A stretch of DNA of 64,000 bases, taken from Chitinophagaceae bacterium (GTDB lineage Bacteria; Bacteroidota; Bacteroidia; Chitinophagales; Chitinophagaceae). The position numbers and the translations under genes were made by a program. Shown here in pieces: positions 47,221-57,633 of this stretch (position 1 is the first letter of the stretch; each line of letters opens with the position of its first letter). The DNA lies in contig CANFHA010000010.1 in NCBI GenBank assembly GCA_947446645.1, forward strand, positions 62,001 to 126,000, given 5' to 3'. Under the pieces are notes generated by a model. It was not told the origin of the DNA. It did not search any database and was given only the letters and a program-made list of their open reading frames with translations.

Positions 47221-50200
47221 CTATTTCTTTAGCTCTACAGTTTCGTCAGCTACTTTTATTACCTCCTTTATGGCATTGTCCAGGTCGTTTACTGCCCGGG
47301 TCATTTGGGGTATTATGTCGTTTGTAAATTCTTCATGATCCAGGAACTCGCTGATGTTTATGGCACCCATTATGCGGGCCAGGGGTTCGCGCATGTAGTG
47401 GGCATTATACTGTATCAGTTCTACTAGTTTCTTGTTGGCATTAGCCAGTTCTGCCGTGCGCTCCGCAATAGTCTGTTCCTGCTCCTCTACCAGTTTCACT
47501 ACTTTGGCTTTTTCTTCCACCACCTGCGCAGTACGTTCGATCACCACTTTTTCCAGTGTTTCCTTTTCCCTTCTCAGCGAAGCAGTGCGCCAGCGGAATA
47601 TAGCAATAGCAGCATATACCAGGGCTAATAGGTACAGGCAATAAGCCCACCAGGTGCGGTATGTAGGTGGTGATACGGTAAAAGTGTAGGGAATCGGCTC
47701 ACTCCATACGCCGTCCGGGCTTTGGGCTTTCAGCTTAAAGGTGTAAGTGCCTTCGCGAATGTTGCCAAATGCTGCCGATGTTTTGTCCGTCACGGTTTCC
47801 CAGTCCTTGTCGTAGCCTTCAAGTATGTATTGATACCTCACCATGTATGGCCTGGCCAGCTCATTGGCTCCGAATTCAAAACTGATCTTATTATGCTTGT
47901 ACGGAAGGACCAGGTGCAACGGTATAGAGTAAAAACGTGTAACGCTATCAAACCTGACCCTGGCAAATTTCCGCACCATCGAATCCCGCCTTTCCGGGCT
48001 TAGGACATTACCAAACGTACGCACCTCTTCGTTAACTAAAGTCAACGAGTCTTTTCTTGCAGCCTTGCCTTTCAAATCGCTCCAGCATACCGGCTCTCCG
48101 TCTATCTTCACTGCGTCCAGGAATATGTGAGGCGTACCATTGTTTTTACGAATGCCGCTGTAGTCAAACCGTACAAGCTTGTCTCCGCTGCCAGCCCACA
48201 CAATGCCCTTGCTGTCTATATACATCGCGTTTGAATTCACATCCTTTACCGGATAGCCGTTTTTGAAATGGTACCTTTCAAATACAGGCTCGTAATTTTC
48301 GGTGAGATCATTGTTGCGGTGTATGTTATCAGCCGGGAAAAGTTTCGCCTCCGCTGCCAGGCCATCGCCCGTCACTTTCTTGTTGCCGGTAAACACAGTG
48401 AACCCATCATTTGTGCCAAACCAGATATTTTTATTGCGGTCTTCTTTTATATTGTAAACTCCGTTGCTTCCCAGGCCATTTGCAGAATTGAAAGTCGCGA
48501 ATTTCTTTCCGTCAAACCAGCTGGCCCCGCCTCCATCTGTGCCTATCCATATATTGCCGCTTTTGTCCTGCCACAGACTCCATACAAAATCACTTCCAAG
48601 GCCATTTGCTTTGGTGTAATTTCTGAAGATGACCTTGCCCTTTGCTCTTGATGCTGCAGCATCGTAGCAGAATACACCACCTCCGCTTGTCCCCATCCAA
48701 ACGTTTCCACTTTTGTCAGCAAGCAGCGTATTCACATGGCCGTTTGTAAGGCCTTGCGGGCTGGAGTAGTTTGTAAACGACTTGCCATCGAAACAGGTGA
48801 CACCGGCACCGTAGGTGCCAAACCATAACTTTCCTTCAATATCCTCAGCGATGCTTGAGAAAGAGGATGCCGGAAGGCCATGCGCCTTGGTGTATGTGGT
48901 AATGCACGCTCCGTTTTTACCTGTTTGTTCTGAGTAGTGGCTGACACCTACGCCTCCTGTGGCAAACCAAATGTCGCCAGTCCGGTCTGCTAATATGCCA
49001 TTTATCACATTTTTACCAAGTCCTTGTGCTGTTGTGTACGTGGTGAAACGCGCCGGGCCGCCGTCTGCCGGAAAAGCCTCGTAGCGGCTTACGCCTGTGC
49101 CATCAGTAGCAAACCACAGGTCGCCGCCTTTGTCCTCTACAATACCTATCACCGAGTTAGCCGCAAGGCCCTGATCGCTGGAATAAGTGGTGAACGCCTT
49201 GCCGTCGTATCGGCAGGGACCGCTGCCAGATGTGCCAAACCAGATACTTCCGTTGTTGTCTTCGCATATACTGAGTATATCATTGCTGGCCAATCCTTCT
49301 GTTACCGTGTAATTTGTAAATGGCCGCGCCCCGGCGCCCGTATCTTTTTGCGGGTCTTAGCAACTCGCACCACTTTTTTCTGTACCGAACCATACCTTTC
49401 CGGAACGTTCACAGAGCAGGCAAAGTATTTCGTTGTCTGTGAGGCCCTGTTCTCGTGTATATGTTGTAAAGGTCTTGCCCCCTGTTCGCAGCCACTCAAG
49501 CGGATCATAGCGGCTTACGCCACCATCTTTAGTTCCAAACCAGATATTTCCCGCTTTATCCTCTGCTATGCACCGAACGTAATTCTGGGCCAGGCCCTGG
49601 GCCGTAGTATAATTAGTGAATACGCTACTTCCCTGGCCTTTTCTTTGTCTCGGGTCAAACTTGCTTACGCCATCGTTTGTTCCAATCCAGAGATTGCCGG
49701 TTTTATCCTCCGCTATTGCAGACACAGTATCATTAGCAAGCCCCTGGGTAGTTCTGTAGTTGGTGAACGGATTTGAGCCAGGCCCTGTATCCAGGCGAGG
49801 ATCATATACGCTAACGCCGTTCCCTGCTGTCGCGAACCAGATCCTGCCGTTTTTTTCCGTTATTACGCAGTTTATTGAGTTGTTGCCCAGCGCGACTCCA
49901 TCAGCTATCGTGGTAAACCTTTTTCCGTCATACCGGCTTACACCTCCGCTTGTAGTGGCAAACCACATGTTGCCGGCCCTGTCTTCCGTTATGCTCACTA
50001 CCTCGCTATGTACCAACCCTTGCGCTGTAGTATAAGTAGTAAACGTTTTGCCATCGTAGCGACATACACCACCACCATAAGTACCAAACCAAAGGCTACC
50101 CGCATTGTCTTTTTTAATACAACTGACAGATGAATACAGCCCGTCCTGCGGCGTATAGTTCGTCATTGGCGCATAAAATCCCGCAGTTTTATGCTGAGGA

Positions 50201-50393
50201 GGGTTGCGCTGAATGGATACAATATTGGGAGGAGGGCAATTTTCCAGCAGGGTGACCTGCGGCGGTTTCAGTGTGTCTGGCCGCTGAGAGGTAATTTCAT
50301 CAGCAGGTTTTCCGTCTTTTTTTCTGTGTCCTCACGGTGGTTGCATGAGATATACAGCACGGTGAGGAGTAAAAAGACGGTCGTTTTTTTCAT
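47221..50393 (-). pseudogene. Two-component regulator propeller lipoprotein (about 14 propeller repeats + Y_Y_Y + TM + HisKA-like helix), disrupted by a frameshift (50317-50323) and a nonsense codon (49357-49359)
   Basis: ORFs 49357-50166 and 47221-49293 lie in the same frame, separated by one TAA plus 21 codons. Upstream frame MKKTTVFLLLTVLYISCNHREDTEKK... joins after an A7 tract if one A is added. C-terminal Y_Y_Y, TM and DHp-like LIQYNAHYMREPLARIMG. Confidence 0.85.
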
Positions 50394-50428
50394 AGGGGTA
50401 ATGAAAAAATTATCATGCCGTGAGTAAA

Positions 50429-51808
50429 TTACTCCTTTTCCTTAGGCTCGTTTATCGTAAACTTCACTCTTTGTATGCGCATTTTCTCTATCGCCAGCAC
50501 GGTAAATTCATACTCTTCCCAGCGAATAACTTCATTTACTGCAGCAAATTTGCCTGATATTTCCAGTATCAGTCCGGCTAACGAATCGCTTTCACCTCGC
50601 ACATTGTCAAATGTGTCTGGCGGCATGCTTATTACCCGGCATACGTCGTTTATAAGCATTTTACCTTCAAATATAAAGTTGCGGTCGTCTATCTTTTTAT
50701 AATTGAGGTCTTCCTCGTCAAATTCATCTTTAATGTCACCAATGATCTCCTCCATGATATCCTCAAGGGTAATGATACCCGATGTGCCACCAAACTCATC
50801 CACCACAATGGCAAAGTGCATGCGCTTCTGCTGAAACTCTTTCAGCAGGTCTTCAATTAGTTTTCCTTCATGTACAAAATAGGCCGGGCGAATGATCTTG
50901 TGCCAGTCGAAGCTGTCGGTATCAATATAGGGTAAGAAATCCTTTGTGTAAAGGATACCAGCTACCTTGTCCAGGCTCTCCTTATATACCGGCAGTCTTG
51001 AGTAGCCGGCTTCCAGGCAGTAGTTACGGACCTCTGAAAAGGTCATATCGAAGTCGATGGCACTTACATCCAGCCGGGTGCGCATTACCTGCCGGGCAGT
51101 GATATTGCCAAATTTCAGAATCCCTTTGAAGATATTTACCTCCTCCCGGGTGGCAGTATGGCCTACGGTAAGCTCAATAGCGTGCTCAAAATCTTCGCTG
51201 CTTATGTTCGATGATTTGGTTCCTATCTTACCTTCTATAAAGCTGGTAGAGTTAACAAGCAGGCGGCTGATGGGAGCAAACACGCCTAACAGCACGCGAA
51301 GGAACGGAGCCGAGAACAGTGCCATACGCAGATTGTTCTGGCTTGCGTATACCTTGGGCAGCACCTCTCCAAAAAGTACCAGCAGAAAGGTTACAAAAAC
51401 AACTTGTATCAGGAAGGCGAAAATCGAATTGGTCTGCTGCGAAAAAGCTGTGCTGATAACAACCTGGTGGTGCCCGTCGTGCGGCAGTATAGAGCTGACG
51501 AACAGGTTGATGGTAATAACTATGGCAATATTTATAAAGTTATTGGCAACAAGTATAGTGGCAAGCAGCATCTTGGGCTGCTCCAGCAATTGAGATGCCA
51601 TACGCGCGCTTTGCTTCTCCTTTGTCTTCAGAAAATAGATATCCTTAGCAGCAAGGGAGAAGTACGCTGTTTCAGCACCTGCTATTACAGCCGACATCAG
51701 CAGCAGTAGTAATATGGCAATAGTAAGTATTGTGGCGTTCGACGCATCAATAGATGATGCCTGAAGAATTAACGATGTAAGATTCGTATCGCCCTCTGTA
51801 CTTTCCAA
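50429..51808 (-). CDS. gldE: Gliding motility-associated protein GldE (CNNM + CBS + CorC_HlyC)
   Basis: DUF21-type TM domain; FGNITARQVMRTRLDVSAID...MHFAIVVDEFGGTSGIITLEDIMEEIIGDI. Confidence 0.92.
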   Translation of the reverse strand: MESTEGDTNLTSLILQASSIDASNATILTIAILLLLLMSAVIAGAETAYFSLAAKDIYFLKTKEKQSARMASQLLEQPKMLLATILVANNFINIAIVITINLFVSSILPHDGHHQVVISTAFSQQTNSIFAFLIQVVFVTFLLVLFGEVLPKVYASQNNLRMALFSAPFLRVLLGVFAPISRLLVNSTSFIEGKIGTKSSNISSEDFEHAIELTVGHTATREEVNIFKGILKFGNITARQVMRTRLDVSAIDFDMTFSEVRNYCLEAGYSRLPVYKESLDKVAGILYTKDFLPYIDTDSFDWHKIIRPAYFVHEGKLIEDLLKEFQQKRMHFAIVVDEFGGTSGIITLEDIMEEIIGDIKDEFDEEDLNYKKIDDRNFIFEGKMLINDVCRVISMPPDTFDNVRGESDSLAGLILEISGKFAAVNEVIRWEEYEFTVLAIEKMRIQRVKFTINEPKEKE

Positions 51809-51899
51809 GTTGTATTATAGTTTGGTGACGGATTCAAAATTAACGAAGCAAGAGATATAAAACTACATCTCCGTTTGTTAACAGAAAAAAAGTATACAA

Positions 51900-52352
51900 T
51901 TAAAATGGAAGGTCATCCTTAGATAAGCTGCCCGGCACTGTATTGCTGTCAAAGTTAATATCTGGGAAACTATTAGTTTCCGGCGAGGGAGATTCCACCG
52001 ATGAATGGTCGGAGTTTTCCTTGCGCTTATCAAGCATTACCAGGTTGTCACCAATAATTTCGGTACTGAAACGGCGATTTTTGTCCTTATCCTCCCAGTT
52101 TCGGGTCCTTATCCTGCCTTCTATGAATACGAGGCTCCCCTTATGGAGATATTTTTGAGCCAGTTCGGCCAGCCCGCGCCACAATACTACAGTGTGCCAT
52201 TCGGTTTGGGAAACCAGTTGGCCATTTTTATCTTTATATGTTTCGGTAGTGGCCAGCGGGAATTTTGCAACTGCTATATTTCCTTCCAGGTATTGCAGGT
52301 CCGGTTCCTTGCCAAGATTTCCTATCAGTACAACTCGATTGACGCCTCTCAT
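51900..52352 (-). CDS. ssb: Single-stranded DNA-binding protein
   Basis: VNRVVLIGNLGKEPDLQYLEGN...QTEWHTVVLWRGLAELAQKYLHKGSLVFIEGRI; acidic tail ending DDLPF. Confidence 0.96.
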   Translation of the reverse strand: MRGVNRVVLIGNLGKEPDLQYLEGNIAVAKFPLATTETYKDKNGQLVSQTEWHTVVLWRGLAELAQKYLHKGSLVFIEGRIRTRNWEDKDKNRRFSTEIIGDNLVMLDKRKENSDHSSVESPSPETNSFPDINFDSNTVPGSLSKDDLPF

Positions 52353-52399
52353 AGTATAGTCTCAATTTTCAAATGATAAAAATCATAACCTAAACAATA

Positions 52400-53476
52400 C
52401 TAAAAGTATAAATTATTTTGTAAAAAAGAAACTAGTGTCTTGGGAAATGCTGTTTTTTTTAAGTCGCTAGCACTCAGCCACATACCATTTAGCCCTTTTA
52501 TGTTTATTTTTTTTGATATATCTATAACAAAAAAACGTGTATTAATGAGCTGATGGGTCAATCGCTGCACGGAATGCCCGGCATCGACAACCACTGGCTG
52601 CGCTATATTCAATTCTTTGAATTTTTCATTCTTCAATAATTCAAGGGTATCTATTTGGTCTTCGGTCTCTATAAGAAATGGTTCATGCAGGTTTTCCCAA
52701 ATATCGTTTCCCGTGCGTTTGTGTATCCATATCTTGCCATTGCATTTTAGTAACAGGTAGTTAAAATGCCTTGTGCGTACAGATTGCTTTTTGCTCCGGA
52801 CAGGCAGTAGTTCTATCAGTCCCTCACGATATGCGGTGCATTCCTTCTGCAGCGGACATTCGCCGCAGAGCGGGTTGCGTGGCGTACACACTGTAGCGCC
52901 AAGGTCCATAATAGCCTGGTTGTAAGCAGCGCTGTTTTTTACGTCCAGTAGCTCTTGCGCGAGTGTGGAAAATATTTTTTTTCCTTCGGTGGTGTCAAAA
53001 GGTGTTTCAATTCCAAAATACCTTGAAAGTACCCGGTACACATTCCCGTCTACCACGGCGTGGGGTAGTGCAAAAGCAAAAGACGCAATGGCGGCTGCGG
53101 TATAGGGTCCAATACCCTTTAGCTGTAATAGCTGGTCGTAGGTGGATGGGAACTGGCCTTTAAGTTCATTGGCAATATACCGTGCAGATGCCAGCATATT
53201 TTTACAACGGTTGTAGTATCCCAGGCCCTGCCACAGGCGAAAGGCGTCTTCATCCCTGGCGTCTGCCATAGCTTCTACTGTCGGGTAGGCTTGTGTAAAG
53301 CTCAGGTAGTAGGGTAGTCCCTGTTGCGCGCGGGTCTGCTGGAGTATGATTTCTGACAGCCAGATTTTATAGGGATCCGTTTCGCTTTTCCAGGGCAGGC
53401 TGCGCTGATTTTCAGTAGCATGCCATTCGGTAAGCTGCGAAGTGAAGTGCTTTTTTGCTTTGGGGTTATTTTCCAT
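52400..53476 (-). CDS. mutY: A/G-specific adenine glycosylase
   Basis: LPWKSETDPYKIWLSEIILQQTR...LKGIGPYTAAAIASFAF...MDLGATVCTPRNPLCGECPLQKEC (Fe-S). Confidence 0.95.
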   Translation of the reverse strand: MENNPKAKKHFTSQLTEWHATENQRSLPWKSETDPYKIWLSEIILQQTRAQQGLPYYLSFTQAYPTVEAMADARDEDAFRLWQGLGYYNRCKNMLASARYIANELKGQFPSTYDQLLQLKGIGPYTAAAIASFAFALPHAVVDGNVYRVLSRYFGIETPFDTTEGKKIFSTLAQELLDVKNSAAYNQAIMDLGATVCTPRNPLCGECPLQKECTAYREGLIELLPVRSKKQSVRTRHFNYLLLKCNGKIWIHKRTGNDIWENLHEPFLIETEDQIDTLELLKNEKFKELNIAQPVVVDAGHSVQRLTHQLINTRFFVIDISKKINIKGLNGMWLSASDLKKTAFPKTLVSFLQNNLYF

Positions 53477-53517
53477 TAGGTGGTTTGCAAATTAAGAAAT
53501 CCGGTCTTATGAGGCGC

Positions 53518-54348
53518 TCAGAACAACGACATCTGCACCGGTTTAGTAACCTGAAAAGCCGAAACGGGCTCTACGCAGTCAAGATCTGTGAGCTCGTATA
53601 CCGGTGTTTCCTTATAGCGGGAAGCAACAACTACATCGGTATCCTCAGCATGTTCGGCAAATAGTTCCAGTGCCAGGTGGGGCGAGTTATTATCTTTCGA
53701 AAGATGAGATAACCAGATCATACTTACGAATGGTGAACGATGCTGTATGAACAGGTCGAGCGCCTGCTTGTTAGACAAATGCCCATTATTGCCGCTTATG
53801 CGCCTTTTAAGGTGTAGCGGGTAGCGGCCACTCTCCAGCATATCATCGTCATAATTCGCCTCAAGGAAAATGGCATGGCATTGTTTGAAATTTTGGACCA
53901 CGTGTTCGCAAGGGCTGCCAATATCAGTGAATACGCCCACGTTAAGCCCGTTATAACTGATTACGAAGCTATGCGGGTCTATGGCATCATGCAACTTTGG
54001 AAAAGCCAGTACAGATAAAGAACCTATGATTACCGGCTTGTACGCGGTGAATTGTTTAACCAGATGCACACCAACATTGAGACGGCTGTGCTGAAAAGTT
54101 AATGGCGTTATATATAGTGGCAGCTGGTATTTGCGCGTCAGGGCCTCAGCCCCGCAAATATGGTCGCCATGCTCATGAGAAATAAAAACGGCTTTCACCC
54201 TGTCCATCTCCAGGCCCAGTCGCTTCATTCTTTTTTCAGTCTCGCGGCAGGAAATGCCGGCATCAACAAGCACAGCTTCTGTGTCATTACCTATGTAATA
54301 ACAGTTGCCGTTGCTACCGGAATTCAAAGATGCTATGAACAGGGACAT
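53518..54348 (-). CDS. MBL-fold metallo-hydrolase (YycJ-like)
   Basis: SGSNGNCYYIGNDTEAVLVDAGISCRETEKRM...VFISHEHGDHICG. Confidence 0.93.
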   Translation of the reverse strand: MSLFIASLNSGSNGNCYYIGNDTEAVLVDAGISCRETEKRMKRLGLEMDRVKAVFISHEHGDHICGAEALTRKYQLPLYITPLTFQHSRLNVGVHLVKQFTAYKPVIIGSLSVLAFPKLHDAIDPHSFVISYNGLNVGVFTDIGSPCEHVVQNFKQCHAIFLEANYDDDMLESGRYPLHLKRRISGNNGHLSNKQALDLFIQHRSPFVSMIWLSHLSKDNNSPHLALELFAEHAEDTDVVVASRYKETPVYELTDLDCVEPVSAFQVTKPVQMSLF

Positions 54349-54472
54349 TTAGGCAAAAATACCCGATAAGCAGCAATAACCGGAACATGGGACTGTCAAA
54401 AAAGGGTTTTAATTTTTCCTCAGAAAATCCGCGTTATCTGCTACTTTTGCTCACAATTTCAGTTTAACAGAG

Positions 54473-55315
54473 ATGGATAACAAGAACCTGGCAGAAATGG
54501 CCACGCAGGTGCGCCGCGATATAGTAAGAATGGTACATAAAGTACAGAGTGGCCATCCTGGCGGCTCACTAGGGTGCACCGACTTCCTTACTGCACTGTA
54601 TTTTAAGATCATGGATCGCAAGCCAGGCTTCGATATGGATGGTGCTGGCGAGGATATTTTCTTTTTATCCAATGGTCATATATCTCCGGTTTTTTACAGC
54701 GTTCTGGCGCGTTCGGGCTACTTCGCCGTAAGCGAGCTGGCTACGTTTCGTCATATTAACTCCCGGTTGCAGGGGCATCCCGCTACGCACGAGCATTTGC
54801 CCGGTGTGCGCATTGCCAGTGGATCGCTGGGGCAGGGTATGAGTGTGGCCTGCGGTGCAGCACTGGCCAAGAAGATGAACAAAGACAGCCATATTGTATA
54901 CTCGCTGCATGGAGATGGCGAGTTGCAGGAAGGCCAGAACTGGGAGGCAATTATGTTCGCTGCACATCATAAAATTGATAATCTCATCTCAAGTATTGAT
55001 GTAAACGGACAGCAGATAGACGGACCAACATCCCTTGTTATGAACCTCGGCTCACTTAGAGAAAAATTTGAGGCGTTTGGATGGCAGGTAATGGACATGG
55101 ATGGCAACAACATGGACGATTTGCTGCGTGTAATGGCTGACGCCAAGGCTGCTACAGGTAAGGGTAAACCTATCTGTATACTTATGCGCACCATTATGGG
55201 CAAAGGCGTAAGTTTCATGGAGGGTACTCATGAATGGCACGGAATAGCGCCAAGCGACAAACAGCTGGCGGATGCACTGAACATGTTGCCGGAAACGCCC
55301 TATGGCGATTACTAA
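54473..55315 (+). CDS. Transketolase, N-terminal (TPP-binding) subunit
   Basis: VQSGHPGGSLGCTDFLTALYF...GSLGQGMSVACGAALAKK...HGDGELQEGQNWEA...TIMGKGVSFMEG; ends at 280 aa. Confidence 0.93.
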   Translation: MDNKNLAEMATQVRRDIVRMVHKVQSGHPGGSLGCTDFLTALYFKIMDRKPGFDMDGAGEDIFFLSNGHISPVFYSVLARSGYFAVSELATFRHINSRLQGHPATHEHLPGVRIASGSLGQGMSVACGAALAKKMNKDSHIVYSLHGDGELQEGQNWEAIMFAAHHKIDNLISSIDVNGQQIDGPTSLVMNLGSLREKFEAFGWQVMDMDGNNMDDLLRVMADAKAATGKGKPICILMRTIMGKGVSFMEGTHEWHGIAPSDKQLADALNMLPETPYGDY

Positions 55316-55375
55316 TACGCTTTGTATTCCATTTATTGGTAAATTTGCTATACAGGCATGCTTTTTGCTGTTCTG

Positions 55376-55819
55376 ATGGATACATCCATGAGGGATATTT
55401 TAACCATATTAATCGCCCTATTTATTCTATCTGCAGTTTTGGGTGTGGTCTCCTGCACTAAAAAGGAGCAGCCTGATACCATTTTTACCAGGGTCGCAGG
55501 CAGGTGGAAAAAAGTGCAGTTTGCCACAGACGATAATAATAATGGCGTAATAGATCAGCAGGAAATACGCACCCAGCCGGTCAATTTTATTGATGTTTTA
55601 TCGCTCAATTCCGATACAACAGGGTACCAGGCTGTGAACTATGATAATTTCACCGACACAGCAGCTTTCAAATGGTTTGTTGCCGGTGACTCTTTATTCA
55701 TCAGTTATAAGGCAAATCTTTCGCTTCGGTATTACATCGAGCGTGTAAACTCTATAAATCTTACAATTGTTACCAGCACTTCTACGGGCCTCGCATGGTA
55801 CAACTATGTAAATTATTAG
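55376..55819 (+). CDS. Putative lipoprotein, function unknown
   Basis: Hydrophobic N-terminus ending in a lipobox-like SAVLGVVSC; small globular remainder. Confidence 0.65.
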   Translation: MDTSMRDILTILIALFILSAVLGVVSCTKKEQPDTIFTRVAGRWKKVQFATDDNNNGVIDQQEIRTQPVNFIDVLSLNSDTTGYQAVNYDNFTDTAAFKWFVAGDSLFISYKANLSLRYYIERVNSINLTIVTSTSTGLAWYNYVNY

Positions 55820-55873
55820 TTCGCAGTTTACAATTTCCTTTGCCCGTTCAGTTAACGTCTCTCAACCTCAATA

Positions 55874-56977
55874 TTATTCCTCAAAAAGGCGCAATTGCCA
55901 GGAGTCTTTTTTATTCAATTTTACAGGCTCGTGAAAATTAGAAACTGAGATACCTAGCAAGCGTGTCTTTTTGCCTTCCGGATCAGTGGTGAGCAACAAT
56001 TCCTTTGCCAGCGCAGCTATTGTTTCTGCATCGCCTACAGGTTGCTCCAGTGATCTGCTACGGGTTATCTGCCTGAAATCATTGTACTTAATCTTAACAG
56101 TTACTGTCCTTCCTTTTAATTGATATTTTTCAAGCCGCGCGCATACCAGTTTCGCTATCTTATCCAGTTCTGCGTTCATCTCGGAGGTCTGCGTCAGATC
56201 ATAGGCAAAAGTGTCCTCTGCAGCCACCGACTTGGTTTCCCTGTCGGGCTGTACCTCGCGGTCATCTATGCCCCTTACAATTTTGTAATAAAAGCTACCG
56301 GCTTTCCCAAAACACTTCGTCAGCTCATCTTCAGTCATCTTCTTAAGATCAGCGCCGGTGTGGAGGCCCATATTTTTCATTTTATCGGCTGTCACTCTTC
56401 CTACACCATAGAATTTTTCTACCGGCAATTTCTCCATAAACTCTTCGATGTGCGATGGCCCGATAAAAGCTAAGCCATCCGGCTTATTGAGATCGGAGGC
56501 TATTTTAGCTACAAATTTGTTTATCGATACTCCGGCGGATGCAGTGAGGTTCAGCTCGTCTTTAATGGCCTGTTTTGTAAGTTTTGCAATAGCTATCGCT
56601 GAGCCAATTCCCTGCTTGTCCTCCGTTACGTCCAGGTAGGCTTCGTCCAGCGACAATGGTTCAATGATGTCTGTATGACGGTGAAAAATCTCGCGTATAT
56701 GATTAGATACCTCCTTGTAGGCGGCAAACCTGGGATACACAAATATTAGATCCGGGCAAAGTGCCAGGGCCCTTTTTGATGGCATTGCAGACCTTATCCC
56801 GAATTTTCGTGCCTCGTAGCTGGCCGCAGCCACCACGCCGCCGCGGCCTTCAGGCGAGCCGCCCACTACCAGTGCCTTACCCCTGTATTCCGGGTTGTCG
56901 CGCTGCTCTACAGATGCATAAAATGCATCCATATCCACGTGAATGATCTTTCGCTGCTTGTCCGGCATTGGACGCAA
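55874..56977 (-). CDS. dinB: DNA polymerase IV
   Basis: RKIIHVDMDAFYASVEQRDNPEYRGKALVVGG...SLDEAYLDVTEDK...GVGRVTADKMKNMGLHTGADL. Confidence 0.96.
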   Translation of the reverse strand: MRPMPDKQRKIIHVDMDAFYASVEQRDNPEYRGKALVVGGSPEGRGGVVAAASYEARKFGIRSAMPSKRALALCPDLIFVYPRFAAYKEVSNHIREIFHRHTDIIEPLSLDEAYLDVTEDKQGIGSAIAIAKLTKQAIKDELNLTASAGVSINKFVAKIASDLNKPDGLAFIGPSHIEEFMEKLPVEKFYGVGRVTADKMKNMGLHTGADLKKMTEDELTKCFGKAGSFYYKIVRGIDDREVQPDRETKSVAAEDTFAYDLTQTSEMNAELDKIAKLVCARLEKYQLKGRTVTVKIKYNDFRQITRSRSLEQPVGDAETIAALAKELLLTTDPEGKKTRLLGISVSNFHEPVKLNKKDSWQLRLFEE

Positions 56978-56982
56978 AGTTA

Positions 56983-57633
56983 CTAGGGTACATGCGTTCT
57001 GAGCATTTCCATAAAATCGGTGCGGCTGATCATGCGGGCGCCAAGGCTCTCAAGATGGGCCGTGTATACCTGGCAATCAATAAGCACTATTCCCCGCGCT
57101 TTCAACTCCTGCACCCACATTATAAAGGCAAACTTACTGGCATTGTCAGCTTTGCTGAACATGCTTTCCCCGAAAAATACATTGCCAAGCAAAATACCAT
57201 ATAGCCCACCAACCAAGATGCCATTTTCCCACGTTTCAGCACTATGGGCATACCCTAGTCGGTGAAGTGCGGTATATGCATCTATAATGTCATTGCCGAT
57301 CCAAGTGCCATCCATTCCTTTCCTTTTCGCCCCGGCACAGTTTGCTATAACTTCCTCAAAAGCCTCATTTACCGTGAACTCGAAAGAGCCTTTTTTAATG
57401 GTGCGCTGCATGCTTTTGCTTACCTTAAGCTCGCCCGGAAACAGCACAAATCTTGGATCAGGAGACCACCAGAGTGGTATCTCATCTTCATTATACCATG
57501 GAAAAATGCCGCTGCGATAGGCGAGCAGGAGCCTTTCGGGGTTCAGGTCACCACCGGCTGCCAGCAACCCATCGGGCATAGCATATTCCACCGGGGGAAA
57601 CCAAATCAACTCATCAAGTAAGCACAAATCCAC
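56983..57633 (-). CDS. aat: Leucyl/phenylalanyl-tRNA--protein transferase
   Basis: FPPVEYAMPDGLLAAGGDLNPERLLLAYRSGIFPWYNEDEIPLWWSPDPRFVLFP. Confidence 0.96.
   Translation of the reverse strand: MDLCLLDELIWFPPVEYAMPDGLLAAGGDLNPERLLLAYRSGIFPWYNEDEIPLWWSPDPRFVLFPGELKVSKSMQRTIKKGSFEFTVNEAFEEVIANCAGAKRKGMDGTWIGNDIIDAYTALHRLGYAHSAETWENGILVGGLYGILLGNVFFGESMFSKADNASKFAFIMWVQELKARGIVLIDCQVYTAHLESLGARMISRTDFMEMLRTHVP

Noticed and set aside
15357-50166. Alternative genetic code with TAA = Tyr, suggested by two internal TAA codons
   Set aside because: Many intact genes in the window end in TAA at the expected C-termini.
52400-53476. Defective mutY as a cause of the apparent nonsense mutations
   Set aside because: MutY reads intact, including helix-hairpin-helix and Fe-S cysteines.
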